A stretch of DNA of 64,000 nt from Adiantum capillus-veneris (lineage: Eukaryota > Streptophyta > Polypodiopsida > Polypodiales > Pteridaceae), in assembly GCA_014529385.2 (NCBI GenBank), contig CM043962.1, positions 41,144,598 to 41,208,597 on the forward strand. Reading direction: 5' to 3'. The notes under the pieces are model-generated. The model was not told where the DNA came from. It ran no database searches and worked only from the letters and a program-made list of their open reading frames with translations. Within the stretch, counting starts at the first letter, position 1; each line of letters begins with the position of its first letter. A program made the translations under genes and the position numbers. Of this stretch, positions 1-11,300 are shown piece by piece.

Positions 1-379
1 ATTGGTTCTCCCCACTAAATAAGCAATGGCGGAAACAGTGGCCAAAATCTTAATGGGTGCTGGTAGCAAACAACATTTGGGACCCTCAAAGTCCCCGAGC
101 TATGAGAATCTTTCTCTGGAAGGTGCTCTGAGGGAGGGGTGATCCCCACCGTGGTAAAGATTCTAGAGGGATAGGCTCTGATAGATGGTTTGGGTGCAAA
201 GCAGTTGGTGATCCTCTTCAGTTTTTTCAAAACTGTCAAGCTAAAAGAGGCCTTATGGGAAAATTATGTAAATGAATACGAAAGACATGGAATATCAGTT
301 TTTTCAAGAATGACCTCATATTGGGAGGAAAGATCTGGAAAAACCAAGCCACCCTAATCTACAACGCTTCTACAATTTA

Positions 380-573
380 AGAAAAGTTTGGAAGGCTGGG
401 AACCACTGTGTCTTTGAAAGCAACCACTTGACAGCCAGCTTCAAAGAGATCATCCTAGAAAGCATGGAAGTGATCAATTCTAGTGGAAAACACAAGGACT
501 TAGAAGAGTGGACGCAAGTAATCAAAGCCATCATGAATGTGGTCTCAACCAATCCACAAATCGTTATTAACTA
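380..573 (+). other. possible last coding exon of an unrecognised upstream gene
   Basis: An open frame of about 64 codons runs from an AG at 380-381 to a TAA at 571-573. It is rich in acidic and aliphatic residues (it includes EWTQVIKAIMNVV) and is followed by AT-rich DNA that could be a 3' UTR. I do not recognise the protein. It could equally be a transposon remnant or a chance open frame; the missing 5' part would lie left of the window. Confidence 0.2.
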
Positions 574-915
574 AGCAACTCCTTGTTTTAAGGGACTATG
601 TAGCTCTAAATCGTAATTGTACATTCGTTTTTGTGTTAATATAACACATCCACTCACAATCATGAATATGGAAAAAAAAAAAGATTTCAAACTTGCACCC
701 ATGCTAAGGAAGAGTTTCTTGTGAAGTAAATTGTATAATTGTTACATCTCAATGAAGGCAAATTTAGCACTACAATTTACGACTGGTAAGCACCCTCTTT
801 AATACGTACTATTTGCAATCTTCTATCATATTCTCTTGGTTCCCTTTTCCTTCTCACTCTGACATTGCAAAGAAGTAACCTCCTTTCACGATACCATTAT
901 ACAAAAATTTGAAAG

Positions 916-919
<4 letters not shown>

Positions 920-976
<57 letters not shown>
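920..976. repeat. (TC)n microsatellite
   Basis: About 28 uninterrupted TC units. It precedes a short dispersed repeat (977-1047) that ends in a second TC tract. Confidence 0.95.
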
Positions 977-979
<3 letters not shown>

Positions 980-1045
980 ATAGGCCTTGAGTTCAAGACT
1001 CACCAGAAAAATCTTTAAGGTCTCTTCTACAATGTTAAAAATTTA

Positions 1046-1047
<2 letters not shown>
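977..1047 (+). repeat. short dispersed repeat, possible SINE 3' part (copy 1)
   Basis: Contains TTGAGTTCAAGACTC, which resembles the tRNA B box (GGTTCGANTCC). It shares about 70 bp of diverged sequence with 1887-1960, and both copies end in pyrimidine-rich tails. A tRNA-derived SINE is possible, but no convincing A box is visible. Confidence 0.3.

Positions 1048-1093
<46 letters not shown>
1048..1093. repeat. (CT)n microsatellite
   Basis: About 23 CT units directly after the 977-1047 repeat, so the tract looks like the tail of that repeat. Confidence 0.95.
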
Positions 1094-1095
<2 letters not shown>

Positions 1096-1566
1096 GTAGT
1101 AGAATTGGGAAGTCGGATGGTCGGATGTAATTATTATGACTAGAAATTTGGGTGTTTACATTGTAACTTGGCAGTTTGATAATACATCATAATTTTGTAT
1201 TACGTATGGTGAGTGAGCAATAGGTAGGCGTTTGAATGAGAAGGCTTCAAAAATCAAGGACCACCAGGCCTGCCAAATCCAGACCCGCTATTGAAACCAC
1301 TAGACTTGCCACTAAAATGACCGCCTAAACCACCACTATGATCTTCCCAATTGCCCCTACTAGGGTAGCCACTACCGATTGGACCACCACCTACACCAGG
1401 GGTTTGTCCATGACACTACAACCAGTGCCATTGCCCCCTCTACCACCCAGACCTTAGTCATCCTTCAAATGGCCTTCAAAAGGAAAAAAGAGGTCACCCC
1501 TCAAATTTGAGGGATGGAAACGTGGATGCTCTAGAGATCAGCTTTTTTTTTCAAGCTCTTTAAAGA

Positions 1567-1800
1567 AGAGTATAGATTGTATGGAGAAAATCAAAGAAAA
1601 CTTGTGAGCTGGCACCCACCGTAGAAAAGGACCTATGGAGTCCAAAAAGAATATAGATTGTATTAAGAAAATCGAAGGAAACTTGTGAACCAACACCCAA
1701 CGTAGAAAACAAAAAAGAAGAGTATAGATTGTATTGAGAAAATCAAAGGAATTTTGTGGATCGGCACCCAAGGTAGAAAAGGATGTATGGACTGCAAAAA
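1567..1800. repeat. minisatellite, three tandem units of about 70-82 bp
   Basis: Units start near 1567, 1649 and 1719. Each begins GA(G/A)TATAGATTGTAT and carries a GGCACCCA-like block and GTAGAAAA. The middle unit is shorter. The open frame on the minus strand across it is only repeat sequence. Confidence 0.8.
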
Positions 1801-1886
1801 TTTGGGAAGTGTTGCATCAATAACCTTCTATCATCTACGTGAGGTAGATTGGTTATCCCAATTCCCGTGAGCAACATGGTTTGAGT

Positions 1887-1990
1887 TCAAGACTTGTCAG
1901 ATACATGTTCCAAAATCTCTTGGGATTGTTCCTATGATGTCAACAATTATCTTCTTCTTTTTAAACACCCCCCCCCCCTCCCCTCCCCTC
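1887..1990 (+). repeat. short dispersed repeat, possible SINE 3' part (copy 2)
   Basis: Diverged second copy of the 977-1047 repeat, with TTTGAGTTCAAGACTTG as the B-box-like core. It ends in a CTTCTT stretch and a C-rich tract at 1970-1990. Confidence 0.3.
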
Positions 1991-2154
1991 ACACACCACG
2001 CCTTGGAAGGGGTCGAGGGGTGTGTTGGGTAGGAGGAGAAGGTAGTTGCAACACATGTGTTATAAAGATGTATCAACAGGTTCGCTTTAAGCGAGGGAGA
2101 AGGAAACCTTTAGTATGGCCTTTACTTTTTAAAAACCATATCAATGGATTTTGA

Positions 2155-3213
2155 AAGGTGAAGCCCATTTCATGTTGTATGAATACTATCCATTTGTCTC
2201 CTTGTTTATTGAACATCTTTTACCTTTTCTTTACTCTCTCTTTGTCCTCTCACAATAACTCTGCCTTGTTTCCTTATCTATTAAAGTGCTGGTCCTCTTA
2301 AAGAAACCTTCAAATGTAACCATCTTGTAATGATCTTTTGACTAGAGAGGAAGCACATATTGCCATGCAATAAAATGAATCCAGTTAAAACACAATGGAG
2401 TAAGGGTGGCACTTAGAGCATGGTCATGTGATTTCATAGTCTTTAGTCAAGATAAATGAGGCAACTAGGCCTCCCATGCATTAAAGGAAGATAGCTGAAC
2501 CTAGGCCATGGTCACATGAGCGTGCAATTGTGCACGATTATAGGTGCGTGGCAGTCAAACATGCCTCTGAAGCCAGTGTTACTTTCATGGCTGGTAGAGA
2601 GAGAGAAATCTATAGAGAGAAGACTTTTTGTTCTTGCATTTACTAAGTTACAACCCGCTGCTTGTGCAACTATGACAAAATCGGCATAGATTTTGGCATA
2701 GTTGCACCAAGAAATGCATAGTTCTATGATACCCTTGGATGCAAATTGCATGACCATGAGGAAGGCACAATTATACAAAAAGTAACAGATAACTATGCAT
2801 TGAGTGACCATTGCCTTATCTTTTTCATTCTCATTGGTTTGAGTGTGCTCCTTGTTGAGAGCTGCATGAAGCCTGCCCAAGGAAGGAGTATGGTAATTTT
2901 TTTTGCTAATATTAAAATGATGATGAGTTTTTTATGTGAGTTGTTTCCTCTACTCAAAACATGATTAGTTTTGTATGAGTTAAATGCTGTCTTGTTTTAT
3001 CAAAAAAATTATGTTGAGATTTTTGTTTGTTTTGGGCTTGTATCTTTGCAAAATCAGTCATATTTGCAAAGTTTATGAGTTTTCTTTTGTTCAATATTGT
3101 GCACCCACTCATTGCACAATTCGTTTTATTACTTCATTTCACATGGACTCTCGGGAAGGTTGTTTTGAACTTTCACTAACAGTTATGCTCTTTAATTTCT
3201 CATCAGGCCCCTC
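2155..3213. other. non-coding upstream stretch
   Basis: AT-rich DNA with no supported gene. Motifs near 2412 and 2500 (CTTAGAGCATGGTCATGTG, CCTAGGCCATGGTCACATG) resemble one end of the MITE-like element at 3774-4027, so remnants of that family are probably present. Short open frames here show no recognisable protein. Confidence 0.4.
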
Positions 3214-3229
3214 GCACGTGCGCGTGCGC

Positions 3230-3288
<59 letters not shown>
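3214..3288. repeat. alternating purine-pyrimidine tract plus (AG)n
   Basis: CACGTGCGCGTGCGCG passes into (TG)n up to 3250, then (AG)n to 3288. The first part can adopt Z-DNA and the second is a polypurine mirror repeat. Confidence 0.9.
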
Positions 3289-3292
<4 letters not shown>

Positions 3293-3773
3293 CGCTTTAC
3301 ACACTAATTTTGCACTTGTGTACATTTTTTTAATGTCTTTTAACTCTAAAGATACACTTTTAGGTAATGTAAATGGGAGGCCATTTTAATTTCTAATTAA
3401 GTTGTTTTAAAAGAACTTTTTTTTTGCCATCCATATTTTAAAGCATAACAAAAAGAATCACATAACCATGCTTAGATTGAACCATGGAGCCACAACCATA
3501 CATAAAAATCCTAAGGTCGCCAATATCATCAGTCCATGGGGACGGGCTCAATAAGAAAAGAGATACATCACTCACCAAAGCAGACAATGAGACCAAGCAA
3601 ACCATCGAAAAACACAAAGGACCAAGTGATGCACCATGAAAGCCACCACCTTGGATGGTTTTTGCTATCCATCTTTTAGGGAATGTCAAGCCGGGATGCA
3701 TCACGATACGCTCTTCCCTTCATTTGCAGTGGACACTCACCAAAGCTCCACTTGGTTGTAGGGCAACTAGAAC

Positions 3774-4027
3774 TTAGGCTATGGTCATGCGAGGCTTAGT
3801 TTCGCTGATTAGCTCTGACACCGCTGCAACTTTTGACCGGCTTCGTAACGGAACTATGCCTAAAAAGGCATAGTTACAAAACTATGCTCGATCGCCTCGG
3901 TCATTCTCTTTCCTACTTGCGCCGTGCTCTCCCTCTCTCTACCTGCTGCTCTAGGTCTCGGCTCTGAGCTTTTGTCAAAAGGTCGCCAGGCTTACAGATA
4001 ACTAAGCCGCGTGTGACCACGCCCTTA
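3774..4027. mobile_element. MITE-like element with terminal inverted repeats
   Basis: The left end CTTAGGCTATGGTCATGCGA is matched in inverted, diverged form by the right end, whose reverse complement reads CTAAGGGCGTGGTCACACGC, for about 29 bp. The interior has a small palindrome around 3853-3880 (AACTATGCC/GGCATAGTT). At about 255 bp with no coding capacity it fits a MITE. The TSD is unclear (TAGAA occurs near both edges). It lies about 120 bp upstream of the candidate kinase TATA box. Confidence 0.5.
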
Positions 4028-4148
4028 GAAGTGACCAAAACTTCAAGCATTCAATGGGGCTACGCAAAGATACAGCTTTATGAATCGAGTTGAATTAATG
4101 GTCCTTTTGAGATGTATATAGTGTTCACTGTGGTTGTTCATGTGCTCC

Positions 4149-4156
4149 TATATAAG
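4149..4156 (+). promoter_or_regulatory. candidate TATA box of the kinase gene
   Basis: TATATAAG about 115 bp upstream of the start codon, the usual plant spacing for a TATA box 25-35 bp before a transcription start and a short 5' UTR. No transcript evidence is available. Confidence 0.45.
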
Positions 4157-4210
4157 TAAGAGCATGACAGCCAAGGCGAGTCCCCTCGCATCCTGCAGCC
4201 TCAGAGATCA

Positions 4211-4288
4211 ATGGTAAAATGTGCTTCCTACGCGCAACGCAAGGGGAAGAGGCCAAGGTCTCCATGGATTCTCTCACACAGCTCGTAG
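4211..4288 (+). promoter_or_regulatory. upstream ORF overlapping the kinase start codon
   Basis: ATG at 4211 opens a 25-codon frame ending in TAG at 4286-4288, out of phase with the kinase and overlapping its ATG at 4264. A second ATG at 4219 is in frame with the kinase and would add 15 residues. If transcription starts near the TATA box, this arrangement should lower initiation at 4264. This is inference from sequence. Confidence 0.5.
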
Positions 4289-5343
4289 ACGTGCTCGCAG
4301 AGAATCCCCACCTTGCCAAGGAGAGGCTTGGCTGGATACATGACCAGGTCTCCTTCCATGGCGATGATTACCACCATCTCACCATCACCACCTCCCAGCT
4401 CCAGGGTGTGCTGGCCATTGCACGATTCCTCTCTCGTTGCCAAGATTTACAGTGTGGCAGTGACCTCCTTGATGTGCTTCTTAGCTTCCTCAGCGCCGTC
4501 CCGTCTCTCTCAAGGCTCTCAGCCTTCCCAGAATGGTTCACCTTCGAAGCTGCTACTGTTTTTTTCACTGAATTGGGTAGCTATCTTGTGAAAATTGTAG
4601 AGCTGGGCCTCACCAATAACACTGCCATTAGTGCTGCTGTTTGCAGTGCAATAAAAATTCTAGTTTTGCAGGAAAGCAGAGCACAAATTACGGAGGCCGG
4701 CAGGGCTCTTTTGACAGCTTTGTCACATGGTTGTCCGAGACTAAATGGTTCTGACGTTGATCAGGTTGGCAGGTGCTTGCTTGAACATTATATATTTGAA
4801 ACTAAATCCAAACCGCCTCCTCAATCGCCAGATGTTCTGATCAATGGATCTAAGGAGGGTTCATTGAAGAAATTTTCAGTTACATATGGAGAAAAAGCGG
4901 CATACGAGATGAGTTCTGACATTTCTAATGAAGACAATGTGATCGATCTTGCAAAAAAAATAGAAGATTCGTCCGTAGATGATGAGTGTCGTAGTTCAAC
5001 TTCATCTTCAGCACCTTTAACAGCAAAAATGGCTTCCCCTTCTAAATCTGATGAAGAAGGGCAAGTGTGGCTGCCGTCTGTTGCTGTCAATGGTAGTGTG
5101 GCTGATGGGCATGGTGCTGGAAATTCCAGAAAAACGCATGTGTCAAATGAGGGAGCAGTTTTATGCCCGGCTGCTTTTCATGAAGAATTTTTTTTTGAAT
5201 TGCAAAAGCAAGGAATAGCATTTCGCCTTTTTGCGAAGGTGCTTGACATGGCAGAGTCGGGCATTGTAAGCGAAGAGCATGTCATGCTGCAATTGAGGAC
5301 TGCTGCAAGCACACAGCTAAAGACTCTTCCTCTCATTCTCAAA
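4264..5343 (+). CDS. PI4KA1: PI4KA1 exon 1 (residues 1-360)
   Basis: Starts [15 protein letters not shown], matching the N-terminus of plant PI4Kα1. Residues about 190-300 form a poorly conserved, Ser/Asp-rich linker. The donor is AAA|GTAGGC, phase 0. Confidence 0.9.
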
Positions 5344-8300
5344 GTAGGCCTTGTTTTTCTAAAGTCAATGTGAAGTAAGGGTATTATGTTTCCCCATTAG
5401 TTTTGATATGCATTTCTGCAAATGAAAATTTATGCTCTTGGTTTTTGCCATCACAGCACAAAAAGTGTGACCTGCTGTCTGATGGGAATGCGATGTTGAA
5501 GATTAACATGAAATTCCAAGTTTGCCAAGCAGCATCCTCTGTCTACACAAGGTGCTTTCAGCTTCTAAAACCAGAAAGCAAGGGGCACAAGAACAGATTA
5601 CGAGAAACGCTTGGTTGTCTGATGGATGCAGCAAATGGTTGTGCGATGTCATCATGTCGCAGGCTGAGGGTTTGTGAGGACTTGTTTAGTTGCTTGCTTC
5701 TGAATGTGGCAAGCATTTCTTCCTTCTGTCGAGGCCAGGATTGGACAACCTTGTTTTCGTGGTTAAAAAACTTGGTGATGGCTACATGTGCGCAGGTGAT
5801 TTTTCTTCAGTACTTTGGTGCTGAATATAGAGTGAAATGGTGGAAGTTTGTAAGGAAAAGGTCATTCTAGTCTTTCACAGGTTGATCCTTGGAGTAATAG
5901 TCCATGTCTGCAATCACTTGTGGAAGCAAGTTGCCGAATAGTAGAATCGGGCTGGGCCACAGACCGTGCAGCAATCGAATCATTTCTTCTTTCTCTGAGT
6001 GGAAGTGTTCGCGAATCCAATGAGCTGGTATTTACATCTTGCCTTCCATATCATAGTTCATGAGCCTTTCTTTGAATTTGTGAAGTCCCCTTGATTGTTT
6101 TGAGAATTTTTGTATAGACCATTCTAAAGGATAGAGTTGTGTGTAGCAATGTAGGACAGAGGGCATGCAAAGGGGGATAATTTCAGATATTGAAAGTTCA
6201 GTACTCATAGGATGCAACATTAGTGTTTGTTAAGCAATGTCAAACTGGAAGCAGGACTGAATGTTCGTTGGAGTCAAGTTTTGATCACATTTTGTTGTGA
6301 TATTTGTAAAGCCATAAGTACATAGCTGTTTGTTGTGTGAAGGAAGAGAAAGAGAGGCAAGTGGTGGCAACAATGCAGCTCAATGTTATTCGGTATTTAG
6401 CAGAGTTGGTTGTTCTCATCGGCAAACCGGATGTTGCAGAGATGATAAGTCCTCTTCTTATTGAGAATCTTGAGGAAGGAGTTGCCTCTGCACCAAGCCG
6501 CCTGCGATTAAAGGTTCAGAAAAGTCTACTTACAACACTTCTGATATGTCAGTTTTCACAAGTTACCTTATTCTGTTATTCTGTCTAAGCAGCTTCTGGA
6601 TGCAGTTGCATGCATAGCAACTGTAGGATCTGAAAAATCGTACAGAGAGACAGTTATTTTACTGACAAGAAGCTACTTAGACAAACTTTCTACTGTGGGA
6701 TCAACTCAAAGTAGGACATTAGCACCGGAGGCAACAACTGAAAGAGTAGAGGTACACATCAAGTTAGGATGCTTAGAAGTGAGGAAGTTTACTGTGATTA
6801 CAGACTATGTGATATTTTACGGTGCTTTACAGACTCTCCCTGGTGCATTTCTTACCATTGCCTCTAATCTTTCTCAAGTCAATTTACGGGCAGACTATCG
6901 TTTACGGTTGCTTCAGCTTTGCTCCGATGTTGGGCTCGCTGCAGAATCAAAAAGTGGCAAGTAAGAAGTCCTTAAACTGGGCAGGCTTCACAACTCTAGT
7001 TCGTTTGTCTAAATTATGCAAAACAGTTGATGGAGAGAGATTGAGCAGGTGACAATGTGCAAGCATGGTTTCTGCTGTCTGCAGGAGTGGTGCTGATTTA
7101 TTAGGCCCTCTTCTTCCAGCTGTTGCTGAGATCTGCTCAAATTTTGATTTTTCGGAGAATGTTTCTCCTTTCCTCCTAAAGCTTTTCAGAAACTTGTGGT
7201 TTTACATTGCTTTATTTGGTTTGGCGCCTCCAATTCAGGATGTACATTTGGCTCACAAGGGTACATCTTCCACATTGCCCAGCATAGGAAGCACAAGTGC
7301 TGTTGCTTTGCAAGCAGTTGCAGGACCATATTTGTGGAATTTCCAGTGGTCTGCTGCAGTGATCCAAATCACACAAGGAACACCCCCACTTGTGAGTCAA
7401 AAGTCAAGCATGACTCAAAACTGTTATGTCATTATAATTTTCATGGTGCTGAAACTTGTAAACATTTAATAGGTTGCAAGCTCATTGAAATGGGTTGAAG
7501 ATGAATTGGAGCTAAATGAGCTTCACAATCCTGGAAGCAAAAGAGGAAGTGGTAATGAGAAGGCTGCATCATCGCAGAGAGCTGCTCTCTATGCAGCATT
7601 GAAAGATCATGTTGACACAAGTTCTTTGAGCACAATTTCAGGTATAAGGTGTACCTTCTCATCAGTTGGAAGCTTGATTTATTGACATCATTTTTTCTTC
7701 ATTTTTTATTTAACAAGATGAAAGGCTCATGTTGCATTCTAAAACAAGTGGCCATCACTATCGAGCCAACGATGGCACAGCATGCGCACGCGCTCACACA
7801 CACACACACACACAGAGAAAATGAAATGAAATGAAATGTTATATTAATGTCTTCAAGAGGCCAAAATGACCTATGAGACCATAAGTTACAATTGGTGAAT
7901 CTGATACAGTGTCTTGAGTACAAAAAGTACAAAGAACTAAAAAACTGAAACTGAGACGAAATAGGTGGGGAGGGGTGATGGGGTGAGGGCTGATTAAATG
8001 GGTTAGCTGAAGATGGGTCAAATGAGATACAAATCATCAGATGAGATCCCTCATCGGTCGCTGTCGAATCTCATCAATATCCTCCATGGTCACTGGTCGT
8101 CTCGCATAGCTAGGATGGCCTGGATCCTCTACTGCCACCTCCGTAGATGATGTGAGGCCCCCCGTGGTCGTGGGCGCCTGGATCTGCCTAGCTCAATGGC
8201 TTGATCGATCCGCGTACCTTTGGTGTGTGTGGGATCTGAGATGTGCTGTGATGGTTGCTCCTCTGGCTGTCCCCTGGCTGGTGTAAAGAAGTTTGTGATC

Positions 8301-11300
8301 TGTCTCTGAGATTGGCTCTCCCGTGATGTCCTCAACAAGCTCTCTCTATGTTTGTGCAGCTTTTGTCACAAGACGGGTACCACGTGCCAATAGAAAAGAA
8401 GAGACTGAACAGACTTTTAACACTTCAATAACAATTGAACTGAAAGAGAGACCACACGCAACACGGAGTGGCGGAATTCCACCCCAGAGAGTATTGGCCC
8501 CAAACCTTGGCGCCCCTTTCGGTATTTCTTTATACTGCATCAACGCAGTACAAGCCGGTACTCCAGACTCTGCACCTTCTCCAGGAAGCATGCCAGAGAA
8601 TGAGCCCTAGCCTCATATTTAAAGGCCTAGGCCCCAAAAGCAGCTTTACATGAAAACCTTCAAACTCAAAAGCTTCTGGTCCAAAAGCAATGCCAAAAAG
8701 CTGTCAGCGTAAATCACGGAATTCCGTACAACTGCCACTCCCACGTCATCGTGTTAGCAGAAATTCCAGAGAGTCCGTACAGCTGCCACATCATCAGCTT
8801 TTGCGTTGGTCCTGCTTTATTTTTAATTCCTTTATGTCACTGGGGCCCCATCAGACGGGGTCCCCATCTGTTGGTAGGACTTCTTCTTATGTTACTTGTT
8901 CTTCTTAGGGTTTAGGCCCCTCGGCCGGCATCTGTAAGTTGGCTCCACTTCTTCAAGGCTTTGACACGTCAGCAGTTTGTGACAGCTCTAGTAGAAACAG
9001 TCCAAGACATCTCTAATCTTCATATCTCATGACTCTAGAAAATGGTCTAAGACCCTCTCGGAACAGATAGTGGAAGCGGTCTCGTATCTCATAGTATACC
9101 GGGCAAGGACGTGTAGTGCAGCTGTCTCTGGCTCTAGGCGACATAAATGACATATCCTAGCCTTTGCTGGTACCCCTCAAAACTATCCAGTCTCACTCTG
9201 AAGCTGATGTGAGGATGTGCGTATCTGCCCAATAGCACATCATATATCCATGTATGCATGCCTAGTCACAAAACCGTTCTCTGTGAGTTGGAGAAGATGC
9301 TCTCTTTAGAAAGCCATCTTCGTGCCCAACTCCTGCGCCGGCTGCATCCATGTGCTCCCGATATCTAGTTGAATCCTGACGTATGAGTTTGGTGATCTCT
9401 GTTCATGTGAGAGATAGGGAGGGTGCATCCAAGGAGTACTAGAACGGAGGCAATCTATCCATGCTGAAACCATGTGATTGAAACCATGATGTCATTTACC
9501 CATACCAACATGCTGTGTCACCCTGCAGTCCAAGGCTAGCCGAGAGTATCTGTCTATGGGGTTCCATACACCGTGTATAAAGGATACTGATCTAGTCAAT
9601 GCCTCGACCACGAGGGGTGGGGCGGCTAGCTCGGCTCGGATAATCTTGTGTGGCATTGAGGCCTTAGCTCGAATCATTCGGGAAATCATAAGAGACCAAA
9701 GGCCTCTCCATACATCTCCATCCATCCGTGTTGCCAGATCTGCCATGGTGGTCTACTGAGGGGCCCCATATCTGAACTCCATAAAGCATAGCTGAAGCCA
9801 CTAGAGTGTCAAAAAGCCAAAGCTTTGTTTGCGGTTCTTGAAACTGAATCTGCGAACACATCCTCTCCAATCCTCCCAAGGCGGAATAAGCTTTTGTTAG
9901 TCTAGTCTTTGCTGCTCTCGTCAATGAAAACACCCATCCACTGAAGACTACCCCAAGATAAGTGTATGCATTTGTATACTCCACTGTCTCCTAGCGATAC
10001 GTAAATGTGGGCAATGACCTCCTAACCCACTGTGATGTGGTGTTGAACACCATAACCTTGGTTTTCCTAGTGATCCCTGCCCGCGACCACTGGTGGCGCT
10101 TGTTTGCAGAAATTCCATAAACCTAGGATTCTGCACCAACCGAGAAAACACATTCACAGCAGCAACCAACTATGTCTTGAACGCATCCTCGTCTAGGGTC
10201 CCTTCTTGTTACACTTGAGAAAAACTTGTAAACTTCTACAAGCTGTCTCACTTCTATCGGGCTGAAATTCCCCTACTCTAACCCAATTTTGGCAGCATAA
10301 CCACAGTAGAAGTCTCCACAGACAAAATCCAAGTAGACAGTGACTTTCCACGCACTTTAGAGCACTTTACAAAACCTTGCGAGAAATTACAGCACACTGA
10401 AATCTCTGTTTTTGGCCTCCAATTTGCACCAAAACACTTGTTCGGTGATTCCCTAGCTTCCCCGACGCTCTTGGGACCTATAGGCATCAAAACTGGCTAA
10501 AACCCTAAACCTGCAAAATATTACAGCAAGCTGTAATTCTCTGTTTTGCGCTCCGATTCGCGTGCCGGTCACTCTTGTGGGTAGCCCTCGAGCTCCCGCA
10601 GCTGTAGGGTCATTTGCTCTTTGAATTAGACGAGATTCCTCGGGGGAAAATCTCTCTAAATTTGTCCTGTACAAGCACCCAAGGCTTTCCAGAGGCTTCC
10701 CTGGCATTACCTTGCAGTTTAGGTGCAAAACCCTAAACTTGCAAAAAAAGACAGCAGGTTGTAACTCCCTGTTTCGCATCATTTTGAGCGGAGCAAACAT
10801 GTCTACGTGTGTCTTAGAAGCTCCCGCACGCAATGGGACAGTTCCCCTGTAAATTGGACAAGTTTTCATGCGATAAAATTCTCTGATTTCACATTTCTTC
10901 GCGATGGAATTGTGCGTACCTGGAGGGGATTAACAATTAACTAATCCGGTTCTTGTATAAAAGGCTCTTGCCTTGGCAAACGCACATAAAACCCCCAGAA
11001 TTGTACATGGTCATCTGAGAAGCCCAACTAGAGGGGCATTGCCATATGTGCAAAGGGGGGAGAGAGATGCATGAGAGAAAATCATTGCGTTGCATGAGAC
11101 CAGGGAGAAGGCAAGCTTTCCATTAAAGCTGTGATCACCTGCACCCACTACTCACACACACTGCAGTCACTTATGATCAAAAATCAGCCCCAGCCTCCAT
11201 TTTGGGCGCCCCCTCTTGGAATGAGATACTTTGGACCATGTGTTGACCTACAGGTTGCTCTCCTACTGCCATGTGTCCACTTTGCTCCTTTTGGTTTAAT

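Noticed and set aside
1-250. Minus-strand frame 15-239 as a gene
   Set aside because: No recognisable motif, no splice or start context, and the plus strand is equally uninformative. Left unassigned; I see nothing definite in 1-379.
4821-5090. Minus-strand open frame under kinase exon 1
   Set aside because: Shadow of the conserved + strand exon; no homology of its own.
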